From: CAZUCU01 sp964589635
Lineage (GTDB): Bacteria; Patescibacteriota; Minisyncoccia; Phycocordibacterales; JAACPR01
Direction of reading: 5' to 3'
Assembly (NCBI GenBank): GCA_964589635.1
Contig: CAZPRI010000005.1
Span: 1 to 31,371 of the forward strand
DNA: 31,371 bases
Positions 6,211-14,128 of this stretch are shown here, piece after piece; the stretch's first letter is position 1, and each line of letters starts with the position of its first letter. The notes beneath the pieces are model-generated. The model ran no database searches, had not been told where the DNA came from, and worked only from the letters and a program-made list of their open reading frames with translations. Both the position numbers and the translations under genes were made by a program.

Positions 6211-7104
6211 ATGGCAAATAGGCACCTTTCCAGATCAGTTGTTCTACAAACTCTCTTTGAGTGGGATTTTAATAATTTTAAAATTAACCAAGCAATTGAT
6301 TCTTTATATAGAAACTCAGAGGAATTCACAGATGGTTTGGCTGATATTGAATTCATGAAAAAACTACTTACTGGGGTTATTGAAAAAAAAGACGATTTAA
6401 CAAAAATTATTGAGGAAGCTGCACCTGATTGGCCAATTGATAAGATTTCAAATGTTGACAGGAATGTTCTAAGACTAGGCCTTTTTGAGCTGCTATTTTC
6501 TGATAGAGACGAAGTTCCACCGAAAGTAGCTATTAACGAAGCTATTGAACTTGGAAAAAGTTTTGGTGGAGAGAAATCAGGTAAATTCGTAAATGGAGTT
6601 TTAGGTGCCGTGTACAAAGAGATTGGGGAACCAGATAAAGATCAAAAATCTGCAAAAAAAGAAGTTGCATATGAAGACATGATTGTAGAGGAAAAAGTAG
6701 GTGCAGTTATTTTTGCAAAACAAGGTGAGGATATGTATTTTGCACTAGTGCATGATGTTTTTGGTCATTGGACATTATCAAAAGGTGGCAAAGAAAAAGA
6801 AGAGACAGATGAAGAGGCTCTAAAAAGAGTTATAAATGAAGAAATAGGTCTTTCAATTATCGAAATTAAAGAGACTATTGGTGAAAATGAGTATGTTGCT
6901 AATCATCCAGAAAAAGGGAAGCATAGAAAAAAGGTTACATATTATCTTGCCGAAGCTGAATATAGTGATCCAAAACTAGCAGCAGACAAGACTGGGCTGG
7001 ATGATGTTCAGTGGTTCAGATCAACTGATATTCTTGACCTTAATTTTTATAATGATATTGTTCCACTTATGACAAAATCAGTTGAGATTCTGTTAACTAA
7101 ATAA
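6211..7104 (+). CDS. nusB: Transcription antitermination factor NusB fused to a NUDIX hydrolase
   Basis: 297 residues in two parts. Residues 1-141 are a complete NusB fold (RHLSRSVVLQTLFEWDF, DRNVLRLGLFELLF, KVAINEAIELGKSFGGEKSGKFVNGVLGAV), the helical protein that with NusE/S10 binds boxA RNA in rRNA antitermination. After a Lys/Glu-rich linker, residues 155-297 are a NUDIX hydrolase. Its box is at 192-214, GGKEKE-E-TDEEALK-RVINEEIGL, which fits Gx5Ex7REUxEExGU except that the Glu after Arg is Val. NUDIX enzymes hydrolyse nucleoside diphosphates linked to another group; the substrate cannot be told from the sequence. The reading frame is continuous. It is separated by 1 bp from rnc, so the two are cotranscribed. 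Joining an rRNA antiterminator to a nucleotide hydrolase next to the rRNA-processing enzyme is suggestive but unproven. Confidence 0.93.
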   Translation: MANRHLSRSVVLQTLFEWDFNNFKINQAIDSLYRNSEEFTDGLADIEFMKKLLTGVIEKKDDLTKIIEEAAPDWPIDKISNVDRNVLRLGLFELLFSDRDEVPPKVAINEAIELGKSFGGEKSGKFVNGVLGAVYKEIGEPDKDQKSAKKEVAYEDMIVEEKVGAVIFAKQGEDMYFALVHDVFGHWTLSKGGKEKEETDEEALKRVINEEIGLSIIEIKETIGENEYVANHPEKGKHRKKVTYYLAEAEYSDPKLAADKTGLDDVQWFRSTDILDLNFYNDIVPLMTKSVEILLTK

Positions 7105-7105
7105 T

Positions 7106-7810
7106 ATGGATACTTTTAATGTTGAAGATGCAGAAAAGAAAATAGGTTTCGAATTTAACGATAAGAGAATCTTAATGATGGCTTTTACTCACAGGTCATT
7201 TTTGAATGAAAATAAGGAGAGTGGTCTAGAACATAATGAGCGATTGGAATTTTTAGGAGATGCTGTTTTGGAACTTGTTACAACTGATTTTTTATATAAA
7301 AAATATCCAAAGAGACATGAAGGTGATATGACTTCATTCAGAGCAGCTCTTGTGAATACTGTTACTCTTTCAGAGACTTCAGAAAAATTAGGTTTTAATG
7401 ATTTATTGTTGCTTTCAAAAGGTGAAGCAAAAGATACTGGTAGAGCGCGGCAATATATCTTAGCTAATGTGTTTGAGGCTGTTACAGGTGCATTGTATTT
7501 AGATTTAGGTTATGAGGCTGCAGAAAAATTTATTGCAAAAAATATTTTTCCTTTGATTGATAAAATAGTTAAAGATGGAAGTTGGGTAGATGCAAAAAGT
7601 TTATTCCAAGAAAAAGCTCAAGAAAAATTTGGACAAACTCCTTCTTATGAAACTGTTGGAGAAGAAGGACCAGACCATAACAAACAATTTATTGTTGTCG
7701 TGAAACTAAATAATAAAACAGAAGGAAAAGGAAAAGGGAATTCAAAACAGGAAGCAGAACAGATTGCCGCAATTGATGCGTTGAAAAAGAATAAGTGGTT
7801 ACCTCAGTAA
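7106..7810 (+). CDS. rnc: Ribonuclease III
   Basis: Double-strand-specific endonuclease that processes rRNA precursors and structured mRNAs. 234 residues, full length. The catalytic signature NERLEFLGDAVLEL is at about 46-59, with a second acidic cluster near NVFEAVTGALYLD (about 125). A C-terminal double-stranded RNA-binding domain starts at DAKSLFQEKAQEKFG and ends in NSKQEAEQIAAIDALKK. It is 1 bp downstream of nusB-NUDIX (translational coupling likely) and followed by a strong terminator. The order rnc then smc is common in bacteria. Confidence 0.97.
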   Translation: MDTFNVEDAEKKIGFEFNDKRILMMAFTHRSFLNENKESGLEHNERLEFLGDAVLELVTTDFLYKKYPKRHEGDMTSFRAALVNTVTLSETSEKLGFNDLLLLSKGEAKDTGRARQYILANVFEAVTGALYLDLGYEAAEKFIAKNIFPLIDKIVKDGSWVDAKSLFQEKAQEKFGQTPSYETVGEEGPDHNKQFIVVVKLNNKTEGKGKGNSKQEAEQIAAIDALKKNKWLPQ

Positions 7811-7817
7811 AATGAAG

Positions 7818-7848
7818 AAAAAAGTGGCGCCAAAGGCGCCGCTTTTTT
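7818..7848 (+). terminator. Terminator after rnc
   Basis: 14-bp stem including one G-T pair (arms 7818-7831 and 7835-7848), loop AAA, with A-tract and T-tract as part of the arms; core GTGGCGCC/GGCGCCGC. Confidence 0.85.
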
Positions 7849-7883
7849 CAGACTCTCTATGAGAACTGAGTTCTGAATAAAAT

Positions 7884-7950
7884 AAAATATTAAATAGTTT
7901 TCGAGGACTTCTGAACGAAGTGAGTTCCGCAGAAAATTATTTAATATTTT
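7884..7950 (-). repeat. Conserved-loop hairpin element, copy B (between rnc and smc)
   Basis: Arms 7884-7902 and 7932-7950 are complementary over 19 bp with one mismatch. On the minus strand the loop reads TGCGGAACTCACTTCG then TTCAGAAGTCCTC. The loop matches copy C and is related to A, while the arms are unrelated. No minus-strand gene ends here, so a terminator role is not obvious for this copy. Confidence 0.7.
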
Positions 7951-7965
7951 ATCTTGTCAGAGAAA

Positions 7966-7994
7966 TTATTCGATTTCCTTTTTTCTGTTAAAAT
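7966..7994 (+). promoter_or_regulatory. smc promoter
   Basis: TTATTC (7966-7971), 17-bp spacer, TAAAAT (7989-7994), ATG at 8001: leaderless arrangement. Confidence 0.5.
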
Positions 7995-8000
7995 ATACCA

Positions 8001-10184
8001 ATGCGTTTAAAGTCTTTAGAAATAGGTGGATTTAAATCCTTCGCAAAGAAAGAAAAATTAGACTTTGATTCTTCAATATCCTCTATTGTTGGTCCAAATG
8101 GTTCAGGGAAATCAAACTCCGCTGAAGCTTTTCGATTTGTTCTTGGTGAACAATCAATGAAATCAATGCGAGGAAAAAGGGGCGAGGACCTTATATTTAA
8201 TGGTAATGATAAAGTTTCAAGACAAAACAAAGCTTCAGTTAAATTAGTATTTGATAATTCAGATAAATTACTAAGAGTTGATTTTGATGAAGTTGAAATT
8301 CAAAGAGTTGTACATCGAGATGGTGCAAATGAATATTTTTTGAATGGATCTAAGGTTAGGTTGAAAGATGTTCAGGAAATGCTCGCCGGGGCTAATATTG
8401 GAGCATCTGGACACCATATAGTTTCTCAGGGCGATGCAGACAGAATTTTGAATACATCTATAAAAGAACGGAAGGCAATGCTTCAGGACGCACTCGGACT
8501 TAGGGTTTTTGAATATAAGAAACATGAAGCATTAAAGAAGTTGGAAAAAACAGCGAATAATATAAAAGAGGTTGAGGTGCTACGAAGGGAAATTGCTCCA
8601 CACTTAAAATTTCTTAAGAAACAGGTTGAGAAAATTGAGAAAACAAAAGAATTACAAAAGAAGTTAAAAGACTTGTATGTTGATTATTTGAGTACCGAGT
8701 CACACTACCTACAATATAAAGAAAAAGATCTAAGGGGGAAAATTGATTCACCACAAAGAGAGCTTTCTGAGATTAATACAAAAATCGAAGAAATAAAAAA
8801 TAATATTAGAAATCAAGAATCTGGAAAAGATGAAAAAGAGGTCCTTGATAATAATATTAATTTAATAAGAATTGAAAAAGGGGAGCTGAGATCAAGGATG
8901 TCTCAGATAGATGGTCAAATATCATCTTTTGATGTTTTAATTAAGCAAGAAGAAAATAGATCTGATTCTGTTATTATTCCAAAAAAAGATTTGGATACTA
9001 TTTATGATGAATTTGAGATTTATGTAAGGGATATAAGCTCACAAAATGATATTACTGTCCTTAAAAAAGTAGCAAATGATTTGTTTAATTCTTTGAAAAA
9101 CTTTGTTGAAAAATTTAGAGGAGAAAAGACTTCTGAATTTAAGGAAGATCTTGTTTTAAAAATACAAAAACTTGAAGAAGATAAAAGGTTACTTGAAGAA
9201 GAATTAGAGGATCTTAATTCAAAGGAAAGTGACTTGCAAAGGAAAGTACAGGAAAACAAGGATGATTCAGATCAATCAAGTTCTCAGATTGAAATTATTG
9301 ATCTGATGAATAAGAAAAACGAATTAGAGATTGAGGTCTCAAGGATTAGAAATGAACTAAGAATTATTGAAAATGATACGAGTGAGTTTGAGAGAGAAGT
9401 GTCAGAAGGAATTGTTCTTATAGGAAGAGATATTTCAGAATATGAAAGAGTAGATGTGAAAGAAAATATTTTAGATGAAGATAGATCTATTCAGACAGAT
9501 AAAAGAAAAGAGCTAGAGAGAACAAAAATTAGATTAGAGGAGATGGGTGTTGGTGGTGGAGGAGAGATAATGAAAGAGTTTGAAGAGGTTACAGAACGAG
9601 ATCAATTTCTTGAAAAGGAAGTTGAAGATTTGAGGATTTCTTCTGAATCTCTAAATAAACTAATTGATGAATTGTCAGAAGAGATTGAAAAGAGGTTTAA
9701 GGCAGGTTTGGATAAAATTAATAAAGAATTCACAAAATTCTTTTCACTTATGTTTGGCGGAGGAGAGGCTTCTTTGAAGATTGAAAAAGAAAAAATGAGA
9801 GGTGAATTTGACGAAGAGGAAGAACAGTTTGAAGAAGGTATTGGAATAAATATTAATCTTCCCAGAAAAAAAGTTAGAAGCCTTATGATGCTTTCAGGAG
9901 GAGAAAGAGCACTGACATCTATTGCATTACTCTTTGCTATGTCTGCTGTAAATCCGCCTCCATTTATTATTTTGGATGAGACAGATGCGGCACTTGATGA
10001 AGCTAATTCACGAAAGTATGGAGACATGATCGAAAGCCTTTCAAAAGATTCGCAATTAATTTTGATTACTCATAATAGAGAAACAATGTCACGAGCGGGA
10101 ATCATTTACGGAGTGACGATGACAGATGGAGTCTCTCAAGTATTGTCTATTAAACTTGATGAGGCAGTGAGAGTTGCTAAATAG
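8001..10184 (+). CDS. smc: Short SMC-family chromosome partition ATPase
   Basis: Chromosome-organising ATPase. The N-terminal head has Walker A GPNGSGKSN (31-39) and SQGDADRIL (a variant of the SMC motif ISQGEVEEIL). The C-terminal head has the signature LSGGERALTSIALLFA (from 631) and Walker B FIILDETDAALDEAN (about 654), the SMC form rather than Rad50 or RecN. The stretch between is heptad-rich coiled coil. Total length is 727 residues against about 1150-1200 for ordinary bacterial SMC. I see no globular hinge; the middle (about 325-375, PKKDLDTIYDEFEIYVRDIS) looks helical, and no CxxC zinc hook exists. Both heads are complete and the frame is continuous, so this is a genuinely short SMC, not a broken one. 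The rnc-smc order supports the assignment. Confidence 0.9.
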   Translation: MRLKSLEIGGFKSFAKKEKLDFDSSISSIVGPNGSGKSNSAEAFRFVLGEQSMKSMRGKRGEDLIFNGNDKVSRQNKASVKLVFDNSDKLLRVDFDEVEIQRVVHRDGANEYFLNGSKVRLKDVQEMLAGANIGASGHHIVSQGDADRILNTSIKERKAMLQDALGLRVFEYKKHEALKKLEKTANNIKEVEVLRREIAPHLKFLKKQVEKIEKTKELQKKLKDLYVDYLSTESHYLQYKEKDLRGKIDSPQRELSEINTKIEEIKNNIRNQESGKDEKEVLDNNINLIRIEKGELRSRMSQIDGQISSFDVLIKQEENRSDSVIIPKKDLDTIYDEFEIYVRDISSQNDITVLKKVANDLFNSLKNFVEKFRGEKTSEFKEDLVLKIQKLEEDKRLLEEELEDLNSKESDLQRKVQENKDDSDQSSSQIEIIDLMNKKNELEIEVSRIRNELRIIENDTSEFEREVSEGIVLIGRDISEYERVDVKENILDEDRSIQTDKRKELERTKIRLEEMGVGGGGEIMKEFEEVTERDQFLEKEVEDLRISSESLNKLIDELSEEIEKRFKAGLDKINKEFTKFFSLMFGGGEASLKIEKEKMRGEFDEEEEQFEEGIGININLPRKKVRSLMMLSGGERALTSIALLFAMSAVNPPPFIILDETDAALDEANSRKYGDMIESLSKDSQLILITHNRETMSRAGIIYGVTMTDGVSQVLSIKLDEAVRVAK

Positions 10185-10300
10185 TTAGGTGTATCATCCT
10201 CAGCAACCTCCTTCATCACATAAAAATTCACCGACATCCTCGGGACCCTGCCTGCCGGTAGTCAGGTTGATCTGGGGAACCACGTTTACATCTAAAAAAT
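10185..10300. repeat. Degenerate miniature repeat region
   Basis: Contains CATCCTCGGGACC and CCTGCCTGCCGGTAGTCAGG (10247-10266). The latter is nearly identical, on the opposite strand, to a segment inside dnaG (24084-24103). It resembles eroded copies of the GTCATCC-type inverted-repeat elements seen at 13952 and 30327. No ORF. Confidence 0.55.
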
Positions 10301-10304
10301 AAAA

Positions 10305-10329
10305 AAGCGGCGACCAAAGGTCGCCGCTT
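10305..10329 (-). terminator. Bidirectional GCGGCGACC terminator
   Basis: Perfect 11-bp stem (10305-10315/10319-10329), loop AAA. On the minus strand it follows the stop of the 118-residue orphan by a few bases and is followed by T6ATTTTTT. Confidence 0.8.
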
Positions 10330-10333
10330 AAAT

Positions 10334-10690
10334 TCAAGAAGTCTTTAAATTTCTCCATCTATTTCGGATCTCATCCAATTCCTCCTGTTTCCTTTGAGCT
10401 CTTTTTTTTAAGGCAGCTATATGAGCAACCTTTTTAGCTTCCTCTTTTCTGAAAAAATCTTGAGCTTCTTTATCTGTAATGTGAACAAATTTTGATTTAA
10501 AAAATTTAGAGGCGATACTGACCCTGGTTTGAATTAAACTAAAAGGGCAAACAATTTCCAGGTAGGTTTCTTCTATACTTTTAATAGTATAGAGTCTCTC
10601 CTTAGACATTGCTAAAACAAATTGGCCAGTTCGTGCCGAATCTCTGGTTACTAAGGACCAGTTTGTAATTTTCGTATTATGTGCGCTCAT
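10334..10690 (-). CDS. Hypothetical protein, 118 residues
   Basis: No family recognised. The first two thirds look globular (WSLVTRDSARTGQFVLAMSKERLYTIKSIEETYLEIVC). The last third is a highly charged helix rich in Lys, Arg and Glu (DFFRKEEAKKVAHIAALKKRAQRKQEELDEIRNRW), probably coiled coil. No signal peptide or membrane segment. It ends in TGA, a rare stop among the confident genes here, with TAA two codons later. It has its own terminator and a plausible promoter (TTGATT, 16 bp, TAATCT; low certainty), so it is a stand-alone unit. Base composition is slightly richer in GC than its neighbours. Confidence 0.65.
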   Translation of the reverse strand: MSAHNTKITNWSLVTRDSARTGQFVLAMSKERLYTIKSIEETYLEIVCPFSLIQTRVSIASKFFKSKFVHITDKEAQDFFRKEEAKKVAHIAALKKRAQRKQEELDEIRNRWRNLKTS

Positions 10691-10746
10691 TAATTGTTTT
10701 GTTTCTATCTTGAGATTAACATTATTTTTTTATTAATCAAATAAAA

Positions 10747-10775
10747 ACCCCCGAATCGCAAAGCGGTTCGGGGGT
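10747..10775 (-). terminator. Terminator between the two orphan genes
   Basis: 13-bp stem with one G-T pair (10747-10759/10763-10775), loop AAA/TTT. On the minus strand it ends GGGGGTTTTTATTT. It lies just downstream of the 123-residue orphan; the plus strand also has a T-tract. Confidence 0.85.
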
Positions 10776-10786
10776 TAAAATTTTTT

Positions 10787-11158
10787 TTAGAGATATTCTT
10801 TGGAGGCATCCTCAAGCATTGCAATACTTGTCTTGATACCTTCGAGCCGCTCCGCAAGAAGATCTTCTTCTGCTGACAAGCGTTTCACATTTACTTTGAT
10901 GTACTTCTGAACCTTTCTTTTGTCTGTTCCTACAAACTCATCCATAGCTGTGGATGAGTCAAATGAGATGGGTCCAGCAATAAATCCATCATCAAACGAA
11001 AAGACGCTGAAACCACTCCTTGATACTGATGTAACTATACAAGGGCAGTTAATGTCTTGACTAGAAGAAGCACCAATTCTTTTCCACCAAAGGAGGTTTC
11101 CTTTTTTAAATTTCAAATTAGATTTTTTACTTTTCTTTACTTGTAGTTTTGCACTCAT
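10787..11158 (-). CDS. Hypothetical protein, 123 residues
   Basis: No family recognised. The N-terminus is Lys-rich (QVKKSKKSNLKFKKGNLLWWKRIG), followed by a beta-rich part (CPCIVTSVSRSGFSVFSFDDGFIAGPISF) that could be a small SH3- or Tudor-like barrel, then a charged helix (RLSAEEDLLAERLEGIKTSIAMLEDASKEYL). The frame is open to an ATG at 11197 overlapping rnr by 26 nt. I prefer the ATG at 11158, 13 nt after the rnr stop, because a TTGACA lies inside the end of rnr upstream of it. A strong terminator follows. Probably a separate small gene rather than part of an rnr operon. Confidence 0.6.
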   Translation of the reverse strand: MSAKLQVKKSKKSNLKFKKGNLLWWKRIGASSSQDINCPCIVTSVSRSGFSVFSFDDGFIAGPISFDSSTAMDEFVGTDKRKVQKYIKVNVKRLSAEEDLLAERLEGIKTSIAMLEDASKEYL

Positions 11159-11171
11159 TCCATTCAGGAGA

Positions 11172-13175
11172 CTACATTTCCTTTGGAGTATTGTCAACTA
11201 ATTTTAAATCTAGTTTCTTCTCATCTAAGTTAGCTTCTTTAACTTGAACTCTTATAGGATCTCCAAGAGTGAAAGTTCTACCTTTCTTTTCTCCAACTAA
11301 TCGATATTTCTTATCATCAAAAGAATAAAAATCATTGTCAAGATTTGTTATATGAACAAGACCCTCAGCTCCTGTATCGTTGAGTGTTACATACAGTCCC
11401 CATTTTGCAACTGAAGAAATGATCCCGTCGAATTCTTCTCCAACATGGTTAGACATGAACTCAACTTGTTTATATTTAATAGATTCTCTTTCTGCTTCTG
11501 CTGCAACAACTTCTTGTGCTGAAGCATGTTCTGCAAATTCAAGGAATGACTTTGTCTCGTTCTCAGTAATATTCTTATCTTCTAGAAAAGTTTGAAGTAT
11601 TCTGTGAACAATTAGATCTGGGTATCTTCTAATTGGAGAAGTGAAATGAGTATAATGATCAAAAGCCAATCCAAAGTGTCCGTCATTTTTTACAGAGTAA
11701 ATAGCTTTTTGCATAGTTTTTACTGCTGCAGTAGAAATAAGCCCTTCTTCTGGTTTTCCGGATACTGATTCAAGAAGTTGATTGAACTCAGTTGGTTCTA
11801 TTGTTCCGTCATCATTAAGGTCGATTTTATACCCCATAGCTTGTATGAATATAGAAAGATCTTCAAGTCTCTGTGCATCAGGAAACCCATGAACTCTATA
11901 CATCAGCCCTTTAGGTTCACCTCCATTTCTTCTTTTGTCCTCTTCAGAAATAAACTTAGCTACCTCTTTGTTTGCAAGTAGCATGAATTCCTCAATAAGT
12001 GAGTGTGTATCAAGATGTTCTTTCTTCTTTATTGCTGTTGGTACCATATTTGTATCAAGAACAAATTCAAATTCATCTCGAGAGAATTTGATAGCACCAT
12101 TTTTGATTTTTCTTTCCCCCATTTTTTTTGAAAGATTGTTTAAAATATTTAATTCATCTTTGTATGCTCCATCATTTGTATCAATTGTTTCTTGAGCATC
12201 TTCGTATGAAAACCTTTTGTCTGAATGGATGACTGTCTTACCAAACCATCTTTCCTTTACTTGTGCATCTTTTGTCATTACAAAAATTGCAGAAAAAGCC
12301 AATCGGTCTTCATTTGGATTCAGTGAACAAATATCATTTGATAGAACCTCTGGAAGCATAGGAATAGTTCTGTCTACAAGGTATGTAGAAAAAGATCTTG
12401 CTTGCGCTTCTGCATCAAGTGCAGTTCCTGGTTTTACAAAATGAGAAACATCCGCAATGTGCACCCCAATTTCATAGTCTCCATTTTCTAAATATTTAAA
12501 TGAAAGCGCATCGTCAAAATCCTTGGCTGTCTTCGGGTCGATTGTTAATGTTGTAGTACCTCTTATATCTCTTCTTTTTGCAATTTCATCTGCTGGAATA
12601 GGTGTCCACTTGTCTCTGGCATCTCTTGCTTCTTTCTCAACAACATCAGAGAAATCTGCGATTATTCCTCTTTCTAGCAAAATAGATTGTATTTCAGTTT
12701 CATGATCTCCTTTTGGTCCTACAACTTTTATTATCTTTCCAATCGGATTTTTTGATGACTCGTCCCAAGAAACAAATTCAATTTGAACTTTAAAGTTATC
12801 TTGAGCTTTATCACACTCCTGTTCTGGTAAATAAAAATCTACATATGTTCTTCTGTCATCAGCAATAAAAAAGCATCCATTATTTTCCGGATTCTTTTTT
12901 ACTGTACCAACAAAATGTATTTTTTCCCTTGAAACAAGTTCAATAATCTCTGCCTGCTTTCTATCTTTTTTAATTTCGTCCAATACTCGAACTTTTACCT
13001 TATCTTTATGAAAGGTTTTCTTTGTTCTTTCTGGTTGAATCTCAATAAATTCTTCTGTGTCTGGGTGAATAAAATATCCATATCCTCCTGAATTAATGTT
13101 AATTGGTAGTTCGAGTTCTTTTCGCATCTCGAGCGTAGTCGAGTCGTTGTTTTTTTCAATCATGATTATGTACAT
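11172..13175 (-). CDS. rnr: Ribonuclease R (RNB-family 3'-5' exoribonuclease)
   Basis: Processive 3'-5' exonuclease that degrades structured RNA and takes part in rRNA quality control. 667 residues: two cold-shock OB folds (about 20-150), then the RNB catalytic domain from about 190, with the metal-binding motif TIDPKTAKDFDDALSF. IADVSHFVKPGT, RTIPMLPEVLSNDICSLNP, HYTHFTSPIRRYPDLIVHR and AEHAS also match the family. A C-terminal S1 domain is at about 585-655 (FDGIISSVAKWGLYVTL). The S1 domain is complete, favouring RNase R over RNase II. Start: ATG at 13175 lies 5 nt after TATAAC (leaderless); an ATG four codons later is an alternative. Monocistronic or joined weakly to the downstream orphan. 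Confidence 0.95.
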   Translation of the reverse strand: MYIIMIEKNNDSTTLEMRKELELPININSGGYGYFIHPDTEEFIEIQPERTKKTFHKDKVKVRVLDEIKKDRKQAEIIELVSREKIHFVGTVKKNPENNGCFFIADDRRTYVDFYLPEQECDKAQDNFKVQIEFVSWDESSKNPIGKIIKVVGPKGDHETEIQSILLERGIIADFSDVVEKEARDARDKWTPIPADEIAKRRDIRGTTTLTIDPKTAKDFDDALSFKYLENGDYEIGVHIADVSHFVKPGTALDAEAQARSFSTYLVDRTIPMLPEVLSNDICSLNPNEDRLAFSAIFVMTKDAQVKERWFGKTVIHSDKRFSYEDAQETIDTNDGAYKDELNILNNLSKKMGERKIKNGAIKFSRDEFEFVLDTNMVPTAIKKKEHLDTHSLIEEFMLLANKEVAKFISEEDKRRNGGEPKGLMYRVHGFPDAQRLEDLSIFIQAMGYKIDLNDDGTIEPTEFNQLLESVSGKPEEGLISTAAVKTMQKAIYSVKNDGHFGLAFDHYTHFTSPIRRYPDLIVHRILQTFLEDKNITENETKSFLEFAEHASAQEVVAAEAERESIKYKQVEFMSNHVGEEFDGIISSVAKWGLYVTLNDTGAEGLVHITNLDNDFYSFDDKKYRLVGEKKGRTFTLGDPIRVQVKEANLDEKKLDLKLVDNTPKEM

Positions 13176-13319
13176 AATAAGTTATACAAGGCTTTATTTC
13201 AAGGAAAAAAGTTGATGCCTTTGAGTATGGATCATGAAATGGGTTTAGAATAATAATCTATGACAGGTTTAGCTCTGGGCTGGTAATACAATAAAACCTT
13301 TAAAATAAACAAATTATTT

Positions 13320-13351
13320 TTAAAAGCTCTGGGTATGCTCAGAGCTTTTAA
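13320..13351 (+). other. 12-bp hairpin in the rnr-rpsP intergenic region
   Basis: TTAAAAGCTCTG (13320-13331) pairs exactly with 13340-13351 around an 8-nt loop. Stem ends in A/T, terminator-like but with a short T-tract. GCTCTGGG also occurs at 13271. The remaining sequence between 13176 and 13411 shows nothing else I can support. Confidence 0.55.
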
Positions 13352-13411
13352 AGAGTATTAAAATTTCCAGGAAAATACATAGTCATAATAAGGTGAATAT
13401 ATGTTTTTTTA

Positions 13412-13440
13412 TTGACTCATTTAAAACTCTCTGCTACTAT
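13412..13440 (+). promoter_or_regulatory. rpsP promoter
   Basis: TTGACT (13412-13417), 17-bp spacer, TACTAT (13435-13440), then 7 nt to the ATG at 13448: leaderless. This promoter lies inside the longer open frame and fixes the start at 13448. Confidence 0.75.
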
Positions 13441-13447
13441 ACACCGC

Positions 13448-13918
13448 ATGTTAAAAATCAGATTACAAAGAGTAGGAAAGAAACACGAACCCGTTTTTCG
13501 AGTGGTTGTTTGTGATTCAAAAAGAGGTCCTAAAAGTGGAGATAATTTAGAAATTCTTGGTTCATATGATCCGAGAGAAAAGAATGAAACTAAGATTGAC
13601 GGTGAAAGAGCAAAACACTGGATTTCAAATGGTGCTCAAGTTTCTGATACTGTAAACAACCTATTAATTAATTTAGGAATTATTGATGGAAAGAAAATTA
13701 ATGTTCTTCCAAAAAAATCTCCAATAATTGACGAAGAAAAAATAAAAGCTGAAAAGGAAGCTGAGGAAGCAAAAAAGGCCGCAGAAGAAGCTCCTACTGA
13801 AGAAGTTGTAGAAGAAGCTAAAGAAGAGGTTCCCGCTGTTGAAGAAACTCCTGCAGAAGAAAAAGTTGATGAGGTTCCAGTTACTGAAGAAGCTTCAGAA
13901 GAAAAGAAAGAAGCTTAA
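13448..13918 (+). CDS. rpsP: Small-subunit ribosomal protein S16 with acidic C-terminal extension
   Basis: Binds 16S rRNA in 30S assembly. Residues 1-85 are a standard S16 (MLKIRLQRVGKKHEPVFRVVVCDSKRGPKSG, LEILGSYDPREK). The remaining 70 or so residues are a low-complexity Glu/Ala/Lys/Val tail (KAEKEAEEAKKAAEEAPTEE...), making the protein 156 residues against the usual 80-90. The tail has the same codon style as the body, so it is not a sequencing artefact joined to another gene. First gene of the rpsP-khpA-trmD cluster. Confidence 0.95.
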   Translation: MLKIRLQRVGKKHEPVFRVVVCDSKRGPKSGDNLEILGSYDPREKNETKIDGERAKHWISNGAQVSDTVNNLLINLGIIDGKKINVLPKKSPIIDEEKIKAEKEAEEAKKAAEEAPTEEVVEEAKEEVPAVEETPAEEKVDEVPVTEEASEEKKEA

Positions 13919-13951
13919 ATACTATCTTCCGTCATCCAATCTCTACCACTC

Positions 13952-14042
13952 GTCATCCCTGTGAAGACAGGGACCCATGCCTTTTTTAAACTATCTTAAG
14001 TAATATTTTTAAGGTCTAGGTTCCTGCCTACGCAGGAATGAC
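13952..14042 (+). repeat. Miniature inverted-repeat element (91 bp)
   Basis: Ends GTCATCCCTG (13952-13961) and CAGGAATGAC (14033-14042) are inverted repeats matching 9 of 10. Sub-terminal hairpins CCCTGT-GAAG-ACAGGG and TTCCTGC-CTAC-GCAGGAA flank an AT-rich core. No coding capacity. A stray GTCATCC lies at 13931. It separates rpsP from khpA, where rimM is often found in other bacteria. Confidence 0.7.
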
Positions 14043-14128
14043 AGTTTGGAAGTGTTTACCTTTTTACGTATTTATAAGATAATTAGATTGTGTGCAAAGC
14101 ACGCGGTTTATAGATAACTACATAAAAA

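Noticed and set aside
8001..10184. smc as a pseudogene because of its short length
   Set aside because: Both ATPase heads with all motifs are intact in one continuous frame, and the coiled coil runs without stops.
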